Below are positions 36,013 through 45,751 of a stretch of 64,000 nucleotides of DNA, in pieces (position 1 is the stretch's first letter; each line of letters starts with the position of its first letter). The notes beneath the pieces were generated by a model. The model ran no database searches, was not told where the DNA came from, and was given only the letters and a program-made list of their open reading frames with translations. This DNA is from Methylomicrobium sp. (GTDB lineage: Bacteria > Pseudomonadota > Gammaproteobacteria > Methylococcales > Methylomonadaceae), in NCBI GenBank assembly GCA_018333785.1, contig JAGXSU010000089.1, forward strand, positions 16,322 to 80,321. The letters are read 5' to 3'. Position numbers and translations under genes: made by a program.

Positions 36013-36753
36013 ATGCAGATCACCAGGCTTGTGTGCATAGGGTTGTTATTGATAGGGCTAATATGGACTTTTTGGGACAAAGCAAAAACCTACCAGTCGG
36101 ATGCGGCCCCTATCAGGTATGTGAGAATTGAAGGCGTTTTTCAATACATCAGTAAAGAAGAACTTAAACAGACCATTAAGCCTTTGGTGACGACCGGCAT
36201 CTTCAGTGCCGATATGCTGGCAATACAGCAGGCAATGATGAAGTTGCCGTGGATAGCTAATGTCAGGGTTAAAAGGGTATGGCCTGATGCGATTGATATT
36301 AAGGTCTACGAAAAAATGGCAGCAGCCCGGTGGGGTGAAAATGGCCTGCTGTCTATACGGGGAGAAATATTCAGACCGTCGAATACGGTACAGTTTGAAA
36401 ATCTTCCCAAGTTGTATGGCCCCGAAAGCCAAGCGGCCAAACTGCTTGAAATCATGAGCGGGTTGAGAACAACCCTGGCGGATCATTCATTTGGATTGGC
36501 AGAGTTTATTGTTAACGAACGGCGGGCTTGGAAGATCGTCTTAACAAATGGAATGGAAATACAACTAGGCGGAAAAGAACAACTGAGAACTTTTCAGCGG
36601 TTTTTAAAGACCTTGAGTTTATTCGATCAAGGTCAAATAGAGTCAATTGCAAAAGTCGATTTAAGGTATCCGAACGGCTATGCAGTTACATGGAAACCCG
36701 GAGTTCCGGAAATAGACTGGAAGAAGATTGCTGAAGGACAGCAGCAGCCTTAA
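36013..36753 (+). CDS. ftsQ: Cell division protein FtsQ
   Basis: FtsQ is a bitopic divisome protein that recruits FtsB and FtsL. The 246 residues contain a short cytoplasmic tail, one transmembrane helix (about residues 5-22), a POTRA domain (IRYVRIEGVFQYISKEELKQ) and the FtsQ beta domain (LPWIANVRVKRVWPDAIDIK, VDLRYPNGYAVTWK). Position between ddl and ftsA agrees. Confidence 0.95.
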   Translation: MQITRLVCIGLLLIGLIWTFWDKAKTYQSDAAPIRYVRIEGVFQYISKEELKQTIKPLVTTGIFSADMLAIQQAMMKLPWIANVRVKRVWPDAIDIKVYEKMAAARWGENGLLSIRGEIFRPSNTVQFENLPKLYGPESQAAKLLEIMSGLRTTLADHSFGLAEFIVNERRAWKIVLTNGMEIQLGGKEQLRTFQRFLKTLSLFDQGQIESIAKVDLRYPNGYAVTWKPGVPEIDWKKIAEGQQQP

Positions 36754-36788
36754 CAGGTAAAGATTATGGTGTTCTAAGAGTAAATAAA

Positions 36789-38015
36789 ATGGCAAAAAAA
36801 ACAGATAGGAATTTAATAGTTGGACTGGATATTGGAACATCAAAAGTTGCAGCTATCGTCGGTGAACATACCGGGAATGGCGAAATTGAAGTTATAGGTA
36901 TCGGGTGTACGCCTTCTCGCGGCTTAAAAAAAGGGGTTGTGGTTAACCTTGAGTCTACTGTGCAGTCAATCCGTCGAGCGATCGAGGAAGCGGAGTTGAT
37001 GGCGGGATGCGAAATCACCTCGGTATTTGCGGGTATAGCCGGAAGTCACATAAAGAGCCTCAATTCCCATGGGATAGTCGCTATAAAAGAAAAAGAAGTG
37101 ACTCAATATGACATTGACAGAGTGATTGATTCCGCTCGGGCAGTGGCGATCCCGGCTGATCAGAAAATTTTGCACATTCTGCCTCAGGAATTTGTGATTG
37201 ATTTGCAGGATGGCATCAAGGAACCTATCGGGATGTCGGGAATTCGCTTGGAAGCGAAGGTTCACATGGTCACCGGAAGCGTCAGTGCAGCGCAAAACAT
37301 TATCAAATGTATCCGCCGGTGTGGGCTGGAAGTAGACGATATCGTTCTGGAGCAACTGGCATCGTGTAATTCCGTACTGACCGATGATGAAAAAGATTTG
37401 GGCGTCTGTCTTATTGATATAGGCGGCGGGACCACAGACATTGCTGTTTTCTCTCATGGTGCGATCAAGCATACCGCCGTAATTCCGATTGCGGGTGATC
37501 AAGTCACCAATGATATAGCCGTAGCGTTAAGAACACCTACCCAAAATGCGGAACAAATCAAGCAGAAATATGCTTGTGCACTGACACAATTAGCCAATAC
37601 TGATCAATTGATCGAGGTGCCCAGTATTGGTGATAGAGCACCCAGAAAAATATCCGTGCAAAATCTGGCGGAAATTATTGAGCCTCGTTATGAAGAGTTG
37701 ATGTTGTTGGTTCAAGCTGAGCTAAGGCGAAGCGGGTATGAAGAAATGATCGCCGCCGGTATTGTCATTACAGGCGGGAGCGCAAAAGTAACAGGGGTGA
37801 TCGAATTAGCGGAAGAGATATTCCATATGCCGGTTCGGATGGGGCTTCCTCAGCATGTTTCAGGGTTGACGGATGTCATCAGAAATCCGATCCATTCAAC
37901 CGGTGTAGGTTTGTTGCTATATGGAAAAGAACATAGGGGTGGCTTTGACAGTTTTGATGCGGATAGCACCGGCGTGTTGGCCAAAATGAAAAAATGGTTT
38001 CAGGGTAATTTTTAA
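36789..38015 (+). CDS. ftsA: Cell division protein FtsA
   Basis: FtsA is the actin-like ATPase that tethers FtsZ to the membrane. The 408-residue protein opens NLIVGLDIGTSKVAAIVGEH, has the phosphate-2 motif LIDIGGGTTDIAVFS, the adenosine motif IVITGGSAKVTGVIEL, and an amphipathic C-terminal membrane-targeting helix (VLAKMKKWFQGNF). It lies 35 bases after ftsQ and 29 before ftsZ. Confidence 0.97.
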   Translation: MAKKTDRNLIVGLDIGTSKVAAIVGEHTGNGEIEVIGIGCTPSRGLKKGVVVNLESTVQSIRRAIEEAELMAGCEITSVFAGIAGSHIKSLNSHGIVAIKEKEVTQYDIDRVIDSARAVAIPADQKILHILPQEFVIDLQDGIKEPIGMSGIRLEAKVHMVTGSVSAAQNIIKCIRRCGLEVDDIVLEQLASCNSVLTDDEKDLGVCLIDIGGGTTDIAVFSHGAIKHTAVIPIAGDQVTNDIAVALRTPTQNAEQIKQKYACALTQLANTDQLIEVPSIGDRAPRKISVQNLAEIIEPRYEELMLLVQAELRRSGYEEMIAAGIVITGGSAKVTGVIELAEEIFHMPVRMGLPQHVSGLTDVIRNPIHSTGVGLLLYGKEHRGGFDSFDADSTGVLAKMKKWFQGNF

Positions 38016-38044
38016 GAATTATTACGTTTGCAAGGGGAACAATT

Positions 38045-39205
38045 ATGAAATATGAATTAGTGGACATCGGTGCTGAAAATGCCGTAATTAAAGTCATTGG
38101 CGTTGGTGGCGGTGGCGGCAATGCAGTCAATCACATGGTGGAAAAACACATTGAAGGTGTGCAATTCATCTGTGCAAATACCGATGCCCAAGCACTTAGA
38201 AAAATGAACGTGGATACTATCATTCAATTGGGCGCGGAATTGACCAAGGGTTTGGGTGCGGGGACTAATCCTGATATCGGTAAACAGGCGGCTTTGGAAA
38301 ACAGAGAGCGAATCAAGGAAGTCATTCAGGGTGCCGATATGGTTTTTTTAACCGCAGGCATGGGCGGCGGCACCGGTACGGGAGCCATTCCCACTATTGC
38401 TGAAATAGCCAGAGAATTAGGCATTCTTACCGTTGCAGTTGTGACCAAGCCTTTCCATTTCGAAGGCAAGAAGAAAATGGAAGTCGCCGAACAAGGTATC
38501 AAAGAACTTGAAAAATATGTCGATTCATTGATCACGATTCCTAATCAAAAACTGCTGCCGGTGTTAGGTAGCAACATTTCATTGGTAAGTGCATTTAATG
38601 CAGCCAATAATGTGCTGCTGGATGCGGTGCAAGGCATTACCGAATTAATTACTCATCCCGGAATGATCAACGTCGATTTTGCCGACGTAAGAACCGTTAT
38701 GTCGGGTATGGGGGCTGCGATTATGGGGACAGGATCGGCATCAGGTGAAAACCGTGCAAGAGAAGCCGCTGAAAAAGCCATCGCCTGTCCTTTACTGGAA
38801 GATATCAACTTGCAGGGTGCGCGCGGAATTCTCGTCAATATTACCGCTGCGGATATGGGAATTGCCGAGTTTGATGAAGTTGGTAACATCGTTCACGAAT
38901 TTGGGTCGGAAGACGCCATCATTAAGATCGGGACTGCCATTGATCCTTCTTTGGGGGACGAAATCAAGGTGACTGTCGTGGCGACGGGCATGGGCGGACA
39001 AACGGTCGCAGCGCATCCACCCATCAAGTTGGCGGTAAAAGCCGTAACAGCGGGCGAAATTAATTATGAAAAGCTGGATAAGCCAACTGTCATAAGACAA
39101 AATCGTGCTGAACTTCGTGAGACGCGTTTCGGTGCCCAGCCTAAAAAAGAGATCGATATGGACTATTTGGACATCCCTGCGTTTTTAAGGCGTCAAGCGG
39201 ATTAA
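38045..39205 (+). CDS. ftsZ: Cell division protein FtsZ
   Basis: FtsZ is the tubulin-like GTPase forming the Z ring. The 386-residue protein carries VIGVGGGGGNAVNHMV, the GTP signature MGGGTGTGAIPTIAEIA, the T7-loop region ADVRTVMSGMGAAIMGTG, and the conserved C-terminal peptide MDYLDIPAFLRRQAD that binds FtsA and ZipA. The linker before that peptide is short. A ribosome site AAGGGG precedes the ATG. Confidence 0.98.
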   Translation: MKYELVDIGAENAVIKVIGVGGGGGNAVNHMVEKHIEGVQFICANTDAQALRKMNVDTIIQLGAELTKGLGAGTNPDIGKQAALENRERIKEVIQGADMVFLTAGMGGGTGTGAIPTIAEIARELGILTVAVVTKPFHFEGKKKMEVAEQGIKELEKYVDSLITIPNQKLLPVLGSNISLVSAFNAANNVLLDAVQGITELITHPGMINVDFADVRTVMSGMGAAIMGTGSASGENRAREAAEKAIACPLLEDINLQGARGILVNITAADMGIAEFDEVGNIVHEFGSEDAIIKIGTAIDPSLGDEIKVTVVATGMGGQTVAAHPPIKLAVKAVTAGEINYEKLDKPTVIRQNRAELRETRFGAQPKKEIDMDYLDIPAFLRRQAD

Positions 39206-39534
39206 TCGAGTTTATTTATTGATGCCAGAAATTTCCTCGGCCAGGGATGGTCATGGAAGGGCTGATGTCTAAAATCGAATTCAGATATTTATCGGCTTCA
39301 TTCTGATAGTTAATGGGTAATGCATCATTAAGCCTGTAACATTCTGCCAGTCGCCTGTTTTTGCTTTCTTCCGGAGAACGTGTCTTGGTGGATGGCCGAA
39401 ATTTAATGTGCGATGTCCGGTTGGATGACGCCCAAAAAAACAAAGTCATTTGTGGTTCGATGGTTTGAATGACTGGCTAATATGATAAACTCCCACAGTT
39501 TCCTGCCCCAATAAATTAGGCATTATTGAAATCT
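39206..39534. other. ftsZ-lpxC intergenic region
   Basis: This 329-base gap is unusually long for the cluster. It contains a 77-codon minus-strand open frame (39216-39449, ending in a Pro/Gly-rich TIPGRGNFWHQ) that looks partly protein-like, but it has no clear ribosome site or relatives I recognise. The last 60 bases should carry the lpxC promoter (a candidate -10, TATGAT, near 39481). Confidence 0.35.
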
Positions 39535-40458
39535 ATGATCAAACAGCGTACTTTAAAAAACACGATTCGCGCCACCGGTATAGGGCTGCATACCGGTGAT
39601 AAGGTTTATGTGACTTTGCGTCCGGCAGAACCCAATACCGGTATTAGGTTTCGTCGTGTTGATCTGGACGAGCCCGTCACTATTATTGCGTCACCGGAAA
39701 ATGTTGGAGAAACTACTCTTTCAACGACGCTTGTTCAAGATGGTGTAAAAATATCCACTATAGAGCATTTGCTTTCCGCTTTTGCAGGCTTGGGTATCGA
39801 TAACGCCATTATTGATCTAAGTGCGGCTGAGGTGCCTATCATGGACGGAAGTGCCGGGCCTTTTGTTTTTTTATTGCAGTCGGCCGGCGTGCAAGAGCAG
39901 GACATTCCGAAACAATATCTTCGGATAAATCGCAGTATCCGTGTCGAAGACGGCGATAAATGGGCCGCATTTGAGCCTTTTAACGGCTTCAAAGTCACGT
40001 TTACAATCGATTTTGAACACCCTGCTTTCGCAGAACATTTAAAAACGGCGGTGATGGATTTTTCCTCTACCACTTTTGTCAAGGAAGTGAGCCGGGCTAG
40101 AACTTTTGGCTTCATGAAAGATATTGATATGCTCAGGCAGAACAATCTTGCTTTGGGCGGCAGTCTGGATAATGCCATTGTTGTCGATGATGACAAAATC
40201 CTTAACGAAGACGGTTTGCGTTACGCCGATGAGTTTGTAAAACATAAAATTTTGGACGCAATCGGCGATTTGTATTTATTGGGGTATAGCCTGATCGGTG
40301 AATATGTCGGATATAAATCCGGGCATGGACTGAACAATAAATTACTCAGGGCGTTACTTAAAAACAAGGATGCGTGGGAAATGGTTACTTTCGATGATGA
40401 GAAGGATGCCCCTATCTCGTTTATGCGCAGCGCAGGGGATGTTGCTGAGCCTGCATAA
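39535..40458 (+). CDS. lpxC: UDP-3-O-acyl-GlcNAc deacetylase LpxC
   Basis: LpxC is the zinc hydrolase that commits UDP-acyl-GlcNAc to lipid A synthesis. The ATG at 39535 gives 307 residues with the canonical start [21 protein letters not shown]; an in-frame TTG nine bases upstream is unlikely. Zinc ligands are visible in [14 protein letters not shown] and in [15 protein letters not shown], and the active-site His in [11 protein letters not shown]. It closes the dcw cluster as in E. coli. Confidence 0.97.
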   Translation: MIKQRTLKNTIRATGIGLHTGDKVYVTLRPAEPNTGIRFRRVDLDEPVTIIASPENVGETTLSTTLVQDGVKISTIEHLLSAFAGLGIDNAIIDLSAAEVPIMDGSAGPFVFLLQSAGVQEQDIPKQYLRINRSIRVEDGDKWAAFEPFNGFKVTFTIDFEHPAFAEHLKTAVMDFSSTTFVKEVSRARTFGFMKDIDMLRQNNLALGGSLDNAIVVDDDKILNEDGLRYADEFVKHKILDAIGDLYLLGYSLIGEYVGYKSGHGLNNKLLRALLKNKDAWEMVTFDDEKDAPISFMRSAGDVAEPA

Positions 40459-40470
40459 GTATTTCAATCA

Positions 40471-40503
40471 GTTGAAGCGATGAATCAGCTTCGCTTCAAC
40501 TTT
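40471..40503. terminator. Bidirectional terminator between lpxC and dciA
   Basis: GTTGAAGCG (40471-40479) is perfectly complementary to CGCTTCAAC (40492-40500), with TTT following on the plus strand. It lies between two convergent genes and overlaps the last codons of the minus-strand one. Confidence 0.6.
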
Positions 40504-40963
40504 CGGTTGGTTGGTTAGATAATTTTTCTAAAGTCAAACTCAAGCGCATGAGAGCCTGATTCACCGGATCAGCCGATTGCGAAGCCTGATTATTCCTAAG
40601 TGCTTTGATAACGTCCATGGAAGGAAGCTTTGGTCCAGGCTTATTGGCAGGGTATTCCTGACGCAAAGTTTCAGTTATACGTATCTGCAAAGACAAAACT
40701 TTAGCGTGCATTGCCACGCTGGCGGCAACTAATAGGGAGGGGCCATGGAATCTGAGCTTTGTCGCATTAGCCGCATTGTCAGTATAAACCTGGAGTTTGC
40801 TGCCCGAGACAGCGAGATATTTTATTGAGCAGGTCAGTTCATCCGGCAGTCTTGCGCGAATGGCGTTGAGGATGATCGATTGCTGTTTGGCATGCAAGGC
40901 GATTACGGCGAGCGTTTTATTGGGAAATGCCAGCGGAGTTTTAAACGAGTGATTGTTAGCCAT
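40496..40963 (-). CDS. dciA: DUF721 protein, DciA-like helicase loader
   Basis: This 155-residue protein is of the DUF721 family. DciA is the ancestral bacterial loader of the replicative helicase DnaB and is found where DnaC is absent. Visible family features are the KH-like N-terminal domain with LPDELTCSIKYLAVSGSKL, VYTDNAANATKLRFHGPSL, and a charged disordered C-terminus. Its location between lpxC and secA on the opposite strand is the common one in gammaproteobacteria lacking dnaC. Confidence 0.85.
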   Translation of the reverse strand: MANNHSFKTPLAFPNKTLAVIALHAKQQSIILNAIRARLPDELTCSIKYLAVSGSKLQVYTDNAANATKLRFHGPSLLVAASVAMHAKVLSLQIRITETLRQEYPANKPGPKLPSMDVIKALRNNQASQSADPVNQALMRLSLTLEKLSNQPTES

Positions 40964-41073
40964 TGACCTGAAGACAGAGTGATACAGATTGGATCTGATT
41001 AATTTTAAGGTGTTGTTTAAATCAATTAAATCACATTGTTGATAAACAAGTTCTAATCTTCAAAGTGCATTGA

Positions 41074-41101
41074 TTGACTTTAAGCTGATTTGGCATAAAA
41101 T
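41074..41101 (+). promoter_or_regulatory. Predicted promoter of the cold-shock gene
   Basis: TTGACT (41074-41079) and TAAAAT (41096-41101) with a 16-base spacer place a start of transcription near 41108. This would give the csp message a leader of about 155 bases, the size seen for cold-inducible csp genes whose leaders act as thermosensors. Confidence 0.5.
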
Positions 41102-41264
41102 GGCCGCGGCTAGAAAGTGATAAAGCTTAATTGTTTGCTGTTACGATGTTTTTTCTGTAGTACTCCGTACCTGTAAGTCCTCGTTCTGTTCTGCATTAAG
41201 TCATTTCAATATTTCCCGCTGCACATCGCTTCAAGCGTTACATTTTTTTATTCAGGAGTTACAC

Positions 41265-41468
41265 ATGGCTACTACAGGCACAGTTAAATGGTTTAATGCG
41301 GACAAAGGTTTCGGTTTTATTCAACAAGAGCAAGGCCCCGATGTTTTTGTTCATTTTCGCAATATAGCGGGAACGGGCTTTAAATCCTTGAACGAAGGGC
41401 AAAAAGTTCAATTTGTTGTGACCCAAGGTCAAAAAGGACCGCAAGCTGAAGAAGTTACCATTATTTAA
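41265..41468 (+). CDS. Cold-shock family nucleic acid chaperone
   Basis: This 67-residue protein is a single cold-shock domain (OB fold) that binds single-stranded RNA or DNA. The RNP1 motif KGFGFIQQ and RNP2 motif [10 protein letters not shown] are intact, after the usual [11 protein letters not shown] opening. The start ATG follows a strong ribosome site (CAGGAG). Whether it is cold-induced cannot be known from sequence, but the long leader points that way. It forms a single-gene unit. Confidence 0.96.
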   Translation: MATTGTVKWFNADKGFGFIQQEQGPDVFVHFRNIAGTGFKSLNEGQKVQFVVTQGQKGPQAEEVTII

Positions 41469-42060
41469 TCAGCGGCAACAAGCCGGGTTGATTGGGTAAC
41501 ACTGCAAATTAAGTATTTTCCTGATCACCTGGCAACACCCCCCGCCATTTGTCCTCTATAATCACTGATCATTTTTAAACAAGCACTGGGAATTTTCAAT
41601 TCGCTTGTTATTCCTTCCTGATTGATCCGCGAGCCCTTCTTTCTCAAGCCGCTCACTCCTTAAATTGGCTGAAAAAATCCAGCTACGATAGTGAATCTTC
41701 ATTTTTGCTGTGGGGAACCGGTTTTTAGAACATACTCCTGTGCCAATAAAAAATCGTTCTGTAGTGAAAGGAGCGAAGTGTGCCTGCCGAGGATCGTCAT
41801 GAACCCCTTGACGGCACCTTGTTGCCAACGTCATCGTCTGACACACTCTGTGCCTTCTGGAAAAAAGGCGATTTTTAGATCAGATAGGAGTAAAAAGCGC
41901 TATTTAAAGATCGTAATAATAGCTAATGATTCTTTTGTCCAAGCTTTTGGTAACTAATAAGAAATAATGCATAAATACCCAGTGTTATTGTAAAGAATTA
42001 GAATCAACCCTATAGTTAGGCTTGTGTCGTAATTTTTAATTAGCCTTAGGGGATAGAGTC
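41469..42060. other. 592-base gene-poor stretch after the cold-shock gene
   Basis: A modest hairpin (AATCA..TTGATT with inner GGC/GCC, 41467-41493) right after the csp stop may end its transcript. Overlapping open frames on both strands between 41560 and 41960 have odd composition and no start signals, and I regard them as noise. The last 60 bases hold a ribosome site (TTAGGGGAT) for the small gene at 42061. Confidence 0.4.
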
Positions 42061-42225
42061 ATGAGTGATTTTTACCAAGATGTATTAACGGGTGCGGTTT
42101 TTGTAAGCGGTCTAATAGGCTTTGTTTCAGGTGAATTTGTTATTTCATCGGCTCTGTTTGCAACGGCGACTATTGCCAGTAATGTAAATATGAACCGTAA
42201 GCTGAGCAAAACAGGCAATGAATAA
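42061..42225 (+). CDS. Small 54-residue membrane protein, unknown function
   Basis: A short open frame begins with ATG at 42061 about ten bases after a good ribosome site (AGGGGA). It encodes 54 residues: a polar start MSDFYQDV, a hydrophobic stretch from about residue 9 to 43 that could form one long or two short helices (broken at SGEFVIS), and a basic tail NMNRKLSKTGNE. The positive-inside rule places the C-terminus in the cytoplasm. A clear terminator follows 43 bases later, so it looks like an independent transcription unit. I do not recognise the family. Confidence 0.65.
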   Translation: MSDFYQDVLTGAVFVSGLIGFVSGEFVISSALFATATIASNVNMNRKLSKTGNE

Positions 42226-42267
42226 TGCCAATCGATTCATCAATGGAACTGTGCGGTAAGCGGAAAT

Positions 42268-42299
42268 TAAAACATCCGGGATTTTCCTGGATGTTTTAA
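42268..42299 (+). terminator. Rho-independent terminator after the small gene
   Basis: AAAACATCC (42269-42277) pairs with GGATGTTTT (42289-42297), and GG/CC extend the stem inward with one unpaired base. The right arm ends in a T run. It would terminate the 54-residue protein transcript. Confidence 0.65.
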
Positions 42300-42794
42300 A
42301 CAAGCACCTTCGGGAATGTCTGTGATGTTCCAAGTTGACTGTAAAACTCTCGAAAATCCTCTGTGCTCTTTGCTAAGCCTTCACTTTCGGATGACGGTTG
42401 ACGTTAATCAATAAACTTAACACTGTCTCTGCTGCTTCCAGAAATTCTGCTCTTGATCTTCAAAACAAGTTATTGCCCTCGGTAACAGAACAACTCATTT
42501 ATCATAGGCTCTAACCGCAACCCAATCCCAGTCCATTTTTTTACACCTTTTGCGGCTATTGCTCATGCTTCAAGTGCCATATTGGATGGCCCGCCCTGAT
42601 TTATCCGAGACAAATATTGGCATCAGCGATGTCGACTCGGTAAGCGTGTTTATTTGTCATTTCGGAAATTATCCTGTCTGTACAGCATCGATAGCAGATT
42701 GCCTGGGTCGTTTTTATCTGTAAAAAAAGGGTTACTCGTTATATAATCGGCGCTATTTGAAAATGCAATCTCACAATTCACATCGGAAAAAAGC
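42300..42794. other. Upstream region of secA
   Basis: No gene is seen in this 495-base stretch. E. coli secM, which lies in front of secA there, has no recognisable counterpart: I find no signal-peptide frame ending in an arrest motif. A good -10 box TATAAT is at 42742-42747, 48 bases before the secA start, with only a weak -35. Confidence 0.5.
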
Positions 42795-45521
42795 ATGCTG
42801 GGTAAGCTGGTTAAAGTTGTAATAGGCAGTCGAAACGATCGCTTGATCAAGAAAAAAAGGAAGCTGGTAAAAAAAATCAATGCGCTGGCGGCCGATTATG
42901 AAAAATTATCCGACGAGGAACTAAAAGCTAAAACGCTGGAATTTCGTGATCGCCTGGAAAAGGGCGAAACAATAGACGATTTGATTCCTGATGCTTTTGC
43001 TACTGTCAGAGAGGCGTCTTCCCGCGTATTTGGGATGCGGCACTTCGATGTTCAGTTAATCGGCGGTATGGTGCTGAATGACGGCAAAATTGCCGAAATG
43101 AAGACCGGAGAAGGTAAAACGTTGATGGCAACGCTGGCGGCTTATCTTAATGCCTTGCCGGGAAAGGGCGTGCATGTCGTAACCGTTAACGATTATCTGG
43201 CGGCTCGTGATGCGTCCTGGATGGGCAAGTTGTACGGTTTTCTCGGTTTGACAACCGGTGTTATTGTGAGCCAAATGGATAGCGGTGAGCGTCGGACTGC
43301 TTATGCTTCCGACATTACGTACGGAACAAACAACGAATTCGGGTTTGACTATTTGCGCGACAATATGGCGTTCAGCATGGCCCAAAAAGTTCAGCGAGAG
43401 CTGGCCTTTGCGATTGTCGATGAGGTGGATTCCATTCTGATTGACGAGGCAAGAACCCCGTTAATCATTTCCGGCCCAACGGAAGGCAGCACCGAAGTGT
43501 ATATGAAAGCGAACGAGATTGTTCCTTTCCTTACCAAACAAGAAAAAGAAGATGAGCCTGGCGATTTTTCTGTCGATGAGAAAACCCGACAAGTCTATTT
43601 GACTGAAGAAGGTCATGAACGGGTAGAGCGGTTGATGATTGAGCATGGTTTGATGGCGGAAGGCGGGAGTTTGTATGACGCTGCCAATATCAGACTCATG
43701 CATTATCTTAATTCATCATTGAGAGCGCATAATTTATTTCAAAAGGATGTCGATTATATCGTTGCAAACAATGAAGTCGTCATTGTTGATGAGTTCACAG
43801 GGCGGGTGATGCCGGGGCGGCGGTGGTCGGAAGGTTTGCATCAAGCCATAGAAGCAAAAGAGCATGTGGCTATTCAAAATGAAAATCAAACCTTGGCCTC
43901 TATCACCTTTCAAAATTACTTCAGGCTTTATGAAAAGCTGTCCGGTATGACCGGTACTGCCGATACTGAGGCATTTGAATTAAATAGTATTTATGGCCTG
44001 GAAGTGGTTGTGATTCCTACCCATAGGCCAATGATCAGAAAAGATCTGGGTGATTTGGTCTATCTGACGGCTAATGAAAAATATCAGGCCATTGTCGAAG
44101 ATATTAAACAATGTGTAGAGCGTGGACAGCCGGTTCTAGTGGGTACCACGTCAATTGAAAACTCCGAAATCATATCAAGATTGCTGACTCAGCAAAAAAT
44201 CAAGCATGAAGTGCTCAATGCCAAGCAGCATGAGCGCGAGGCGCATATTATAGCCCAAGCCGGTATGCCCGGAGCCGTGACTATAGCCACCAATATGGCG
44301 GGTAGAGGAACGGATATCGTGCTGGGGGGAAACCTGGACGAAGAACTGAAAGCATTGCCTGAGGGAACAAGTGAAGAAGAGATGCAAGAAGTCCGTGGCG
44401 CTTGGCTGGACAGACACCAACTTGTGCTGAATAGTGGAGGGCTTCATGTCATCGGTTCAGAACGGCACGAATCACGTCGGGTCGATAATCAGTTAAGAGG
44501 TCGGTCCGGGCGCCAGGGTGATCCGGGTTCAACACGTTTTTATCTGTCTCTTGAAGATCCGTTGATGCGCATTTTCGCTTCGGATCGCGTGGCATCGTTG
44601 ATGCAAAAGTTGGGCATGGGACATGGCGAGGCGATTGAGCATCCCTGGGTAACCCGTTCGATTGAAAGCGCCCAGCAAAAAGTGGAAAATCGAAATTTTG
44701 ATATTCGCAAACAAATATTGGCTTACGATGACGTGGCGAATGATCAGCGGAAGGTTGTTTATGCGCAACGTAATGAGTTGATGGCGGCCGAAGATATCTC
44801 CGATATCATCACGCAGATCAGAAAAGATGTGGTCAACAATGTGATTACTCAGTATATTCCGCCAAAAACCATGGAAGAGCAATGGAATACCAAGGGATTA
44901 GAAGAGCATTTACATCAGGAATTCAATGTGGAAATTCCGGTTCGGCAAATGCTGTCCGAAGATAAAAAATTGCATGAAACAACATTAAGAGACCGCATTG
45001 TCGAATTGGTTGAGCAGTCGTATAAACAAAAAGAAGAGAGAATTGCGCCTGACGTGTTAAGACATTTCGAAAAATCAGTCATGATGCAGGTATTGGACAA
45101 CAGTTGGAAAGAACATCTTGCTGCAATGGATCATCTTCGTCAGGGTATTCATTTCAGAGGCTATGCGCAAAAAGATCCTAAGCAGGAGTATAAGCGTGAG
45201 TCGTTTGATATGTTTACGGCTCTGCTCGATCACATAAAGTATGAAGTCGTCGGAATTCTTGCCAAAGTTCAAGTACAAGAGGAGGAGGATGTCAGGGCAA
45301 TTGATGAGCAGCGTCAGGAGCCTCAAGAGTTACATTTTGAACATGCTGAAGCCGAGTCTTTTGTTCAGGCGATCGAGCATGATGCCGGTGATGAAAATTT
45401 AGCGGGTGAGGCCGATGCCGAGCAGCCTTTTGTCCGAGATGGAAAAAAAGTTGGAAGGAATGATCCTTGTCCCTGCGGTTCCGGAAAAAAATATAAGCAG
45501 TGCCATGGTCAGATAAGTTAA
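42795..45521 (+). CDS. secA: Preprotein translocase ATPase SecA
   Basis: SecA drives post-translational export through SecYEG. The 908-residue protein has Walker [12 protein letters not shown], the DEAD-like [19 protein letters not shown], the preprotein crosslinking domain, NBD2 with [14 protein letters not shown] and [13 protein letters not shown], and a C-terminal zinc-binding tail [17 protein letters not shown] that binds SecB. Length matches E. coli (901). SecB is also encoded in this window. Confidence 0.98.
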   Translation: MLGKLVKVVIGSRNDRLIKKKRKLVKKINALAADYEKLSDEELKAKTLEFRDRLEKGETIDDLIPDAFATVREASSRVFGMRHFDVQLIGGMVLNDGKIAEMKTGEGKTLMATLAAYLNALPGKGVHVVTVNDYLAARDASWMGKLYGFLGLTTGVIVSQMDSGERRTAYASDITYGTNNEFGFDYLRDNMAFSMAQKVQRELAFAIVDEVDSILIDEARTPLIISGPTEGSTEVYMKANEIVPFLTKQEKEDEPGDFSVDEKTRQVYLTEEGHERVERLMIEHGLMAEGGSLYDAANIRLMHYLNSSLRAHNLFQKDVDYIVANNEVVIVDEFTGRVMPGRRWSEGLHQAIEAKEHVAIQNENQTLASITFQNYFRLYEKLSGMTGTADTEAFELNSIYGLEVVVIPTHRPMIRKDLGDLVYLTANEKYQAIVEDIKQCVERGQPVLVGTTSIENSEIISRLLTQQKIKHEVLNAKQHEREAHIIAQAGMPGAVTIATNMAGRGTDIVLGGNLDEELKALPEGTSEEEMQEVRGAWLDRHQLVLNSGGLHVIGSERHESRRVDNQLRGRSGRQGDPGSTRFYLSLEDPLMRIFASDRVASLMQKLGMGHGEAIEHPWVTRSIESAQQKVENRNFDIRKQILAYDDVANDQRKVVYAQRNELMAAEDISDIITQIRKDVVNNVITQYIPPKTMEEQWNTKGLEEHLHQEFNVEIPVRQMLSEDKKLHETTLRDRIVELVEQSYKQKEERIAPDVLRHFEKSVMMQVLDNSWKEHLAAMDHLRQGIHFRGYAQKDPKQEYKRESFDMFTALLDHIKYEVVGILAKVQVQEEEDVRAIDEQRQEPQELHFEHAEAESFVQAIEHDAGDENLAGEADAEQPFVRDGKKVGRNDPCPCGSGKKYKQCHGQIS

Positions 45522-45618
45522 TTTCAGGTAAAACGATATTGCTTTGCTGCTAGGGCCTGCGCTTACTGGAATAATCATATTATTCGATAGAATTTGGGTA
45601 CGTCCTTAATTTCCAAAA

Positions 45619-45684
45619 GCCTGCAATGAAAAAATAAATGGATGGGGAGTTTTAAATTTAACTTCGTAACATTAAATTGCAGGC
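45619..45684. promoter_or_regulatory. Nine-base inverted repeat upstream of glgP
   Basis: GCCTGCAAT (45619-45627) and its exact reverse complement ATTGCAGGC (45676-45684) enclose 48 AT-rich bases, ending 67 bases before the glgP start. A second perfect palindrome, AATAAT-CAT-ATTATT, lies at 45570-45584. These may be operators or a looped RNA structure; no known factor is assigned. Confidence 0.35.
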
Positions 45685-45751
45685 ATGCTGTTTTAGGTCG
45701 TGACGCGTTAATAACCCAAGTAGAATTTTCTTTAAATCAAGTGGTTCAACT

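Noticed and set aside
39216..39449. Minus-strand 77-codon frame between ftsZ and lpxC as a gene
   Set aside because: It has no ribosome site and no recognisable family, so I describe it only within the intergenic entry.
41562..41957. Two opposing open frames of about 90 codons after the cold-shock gene
   Set aside because: Composition is rich in Cys, Arg and Ser with no family pattern or start signal, and the frames are mirror shadows of each other.
42300..42794. Possible secM counterpart before secA
   Set aside because: No frame with a signal peptide and an arrest-like C-terminus is present. The small gene at 42061 is too far upstream and has its own terminator.
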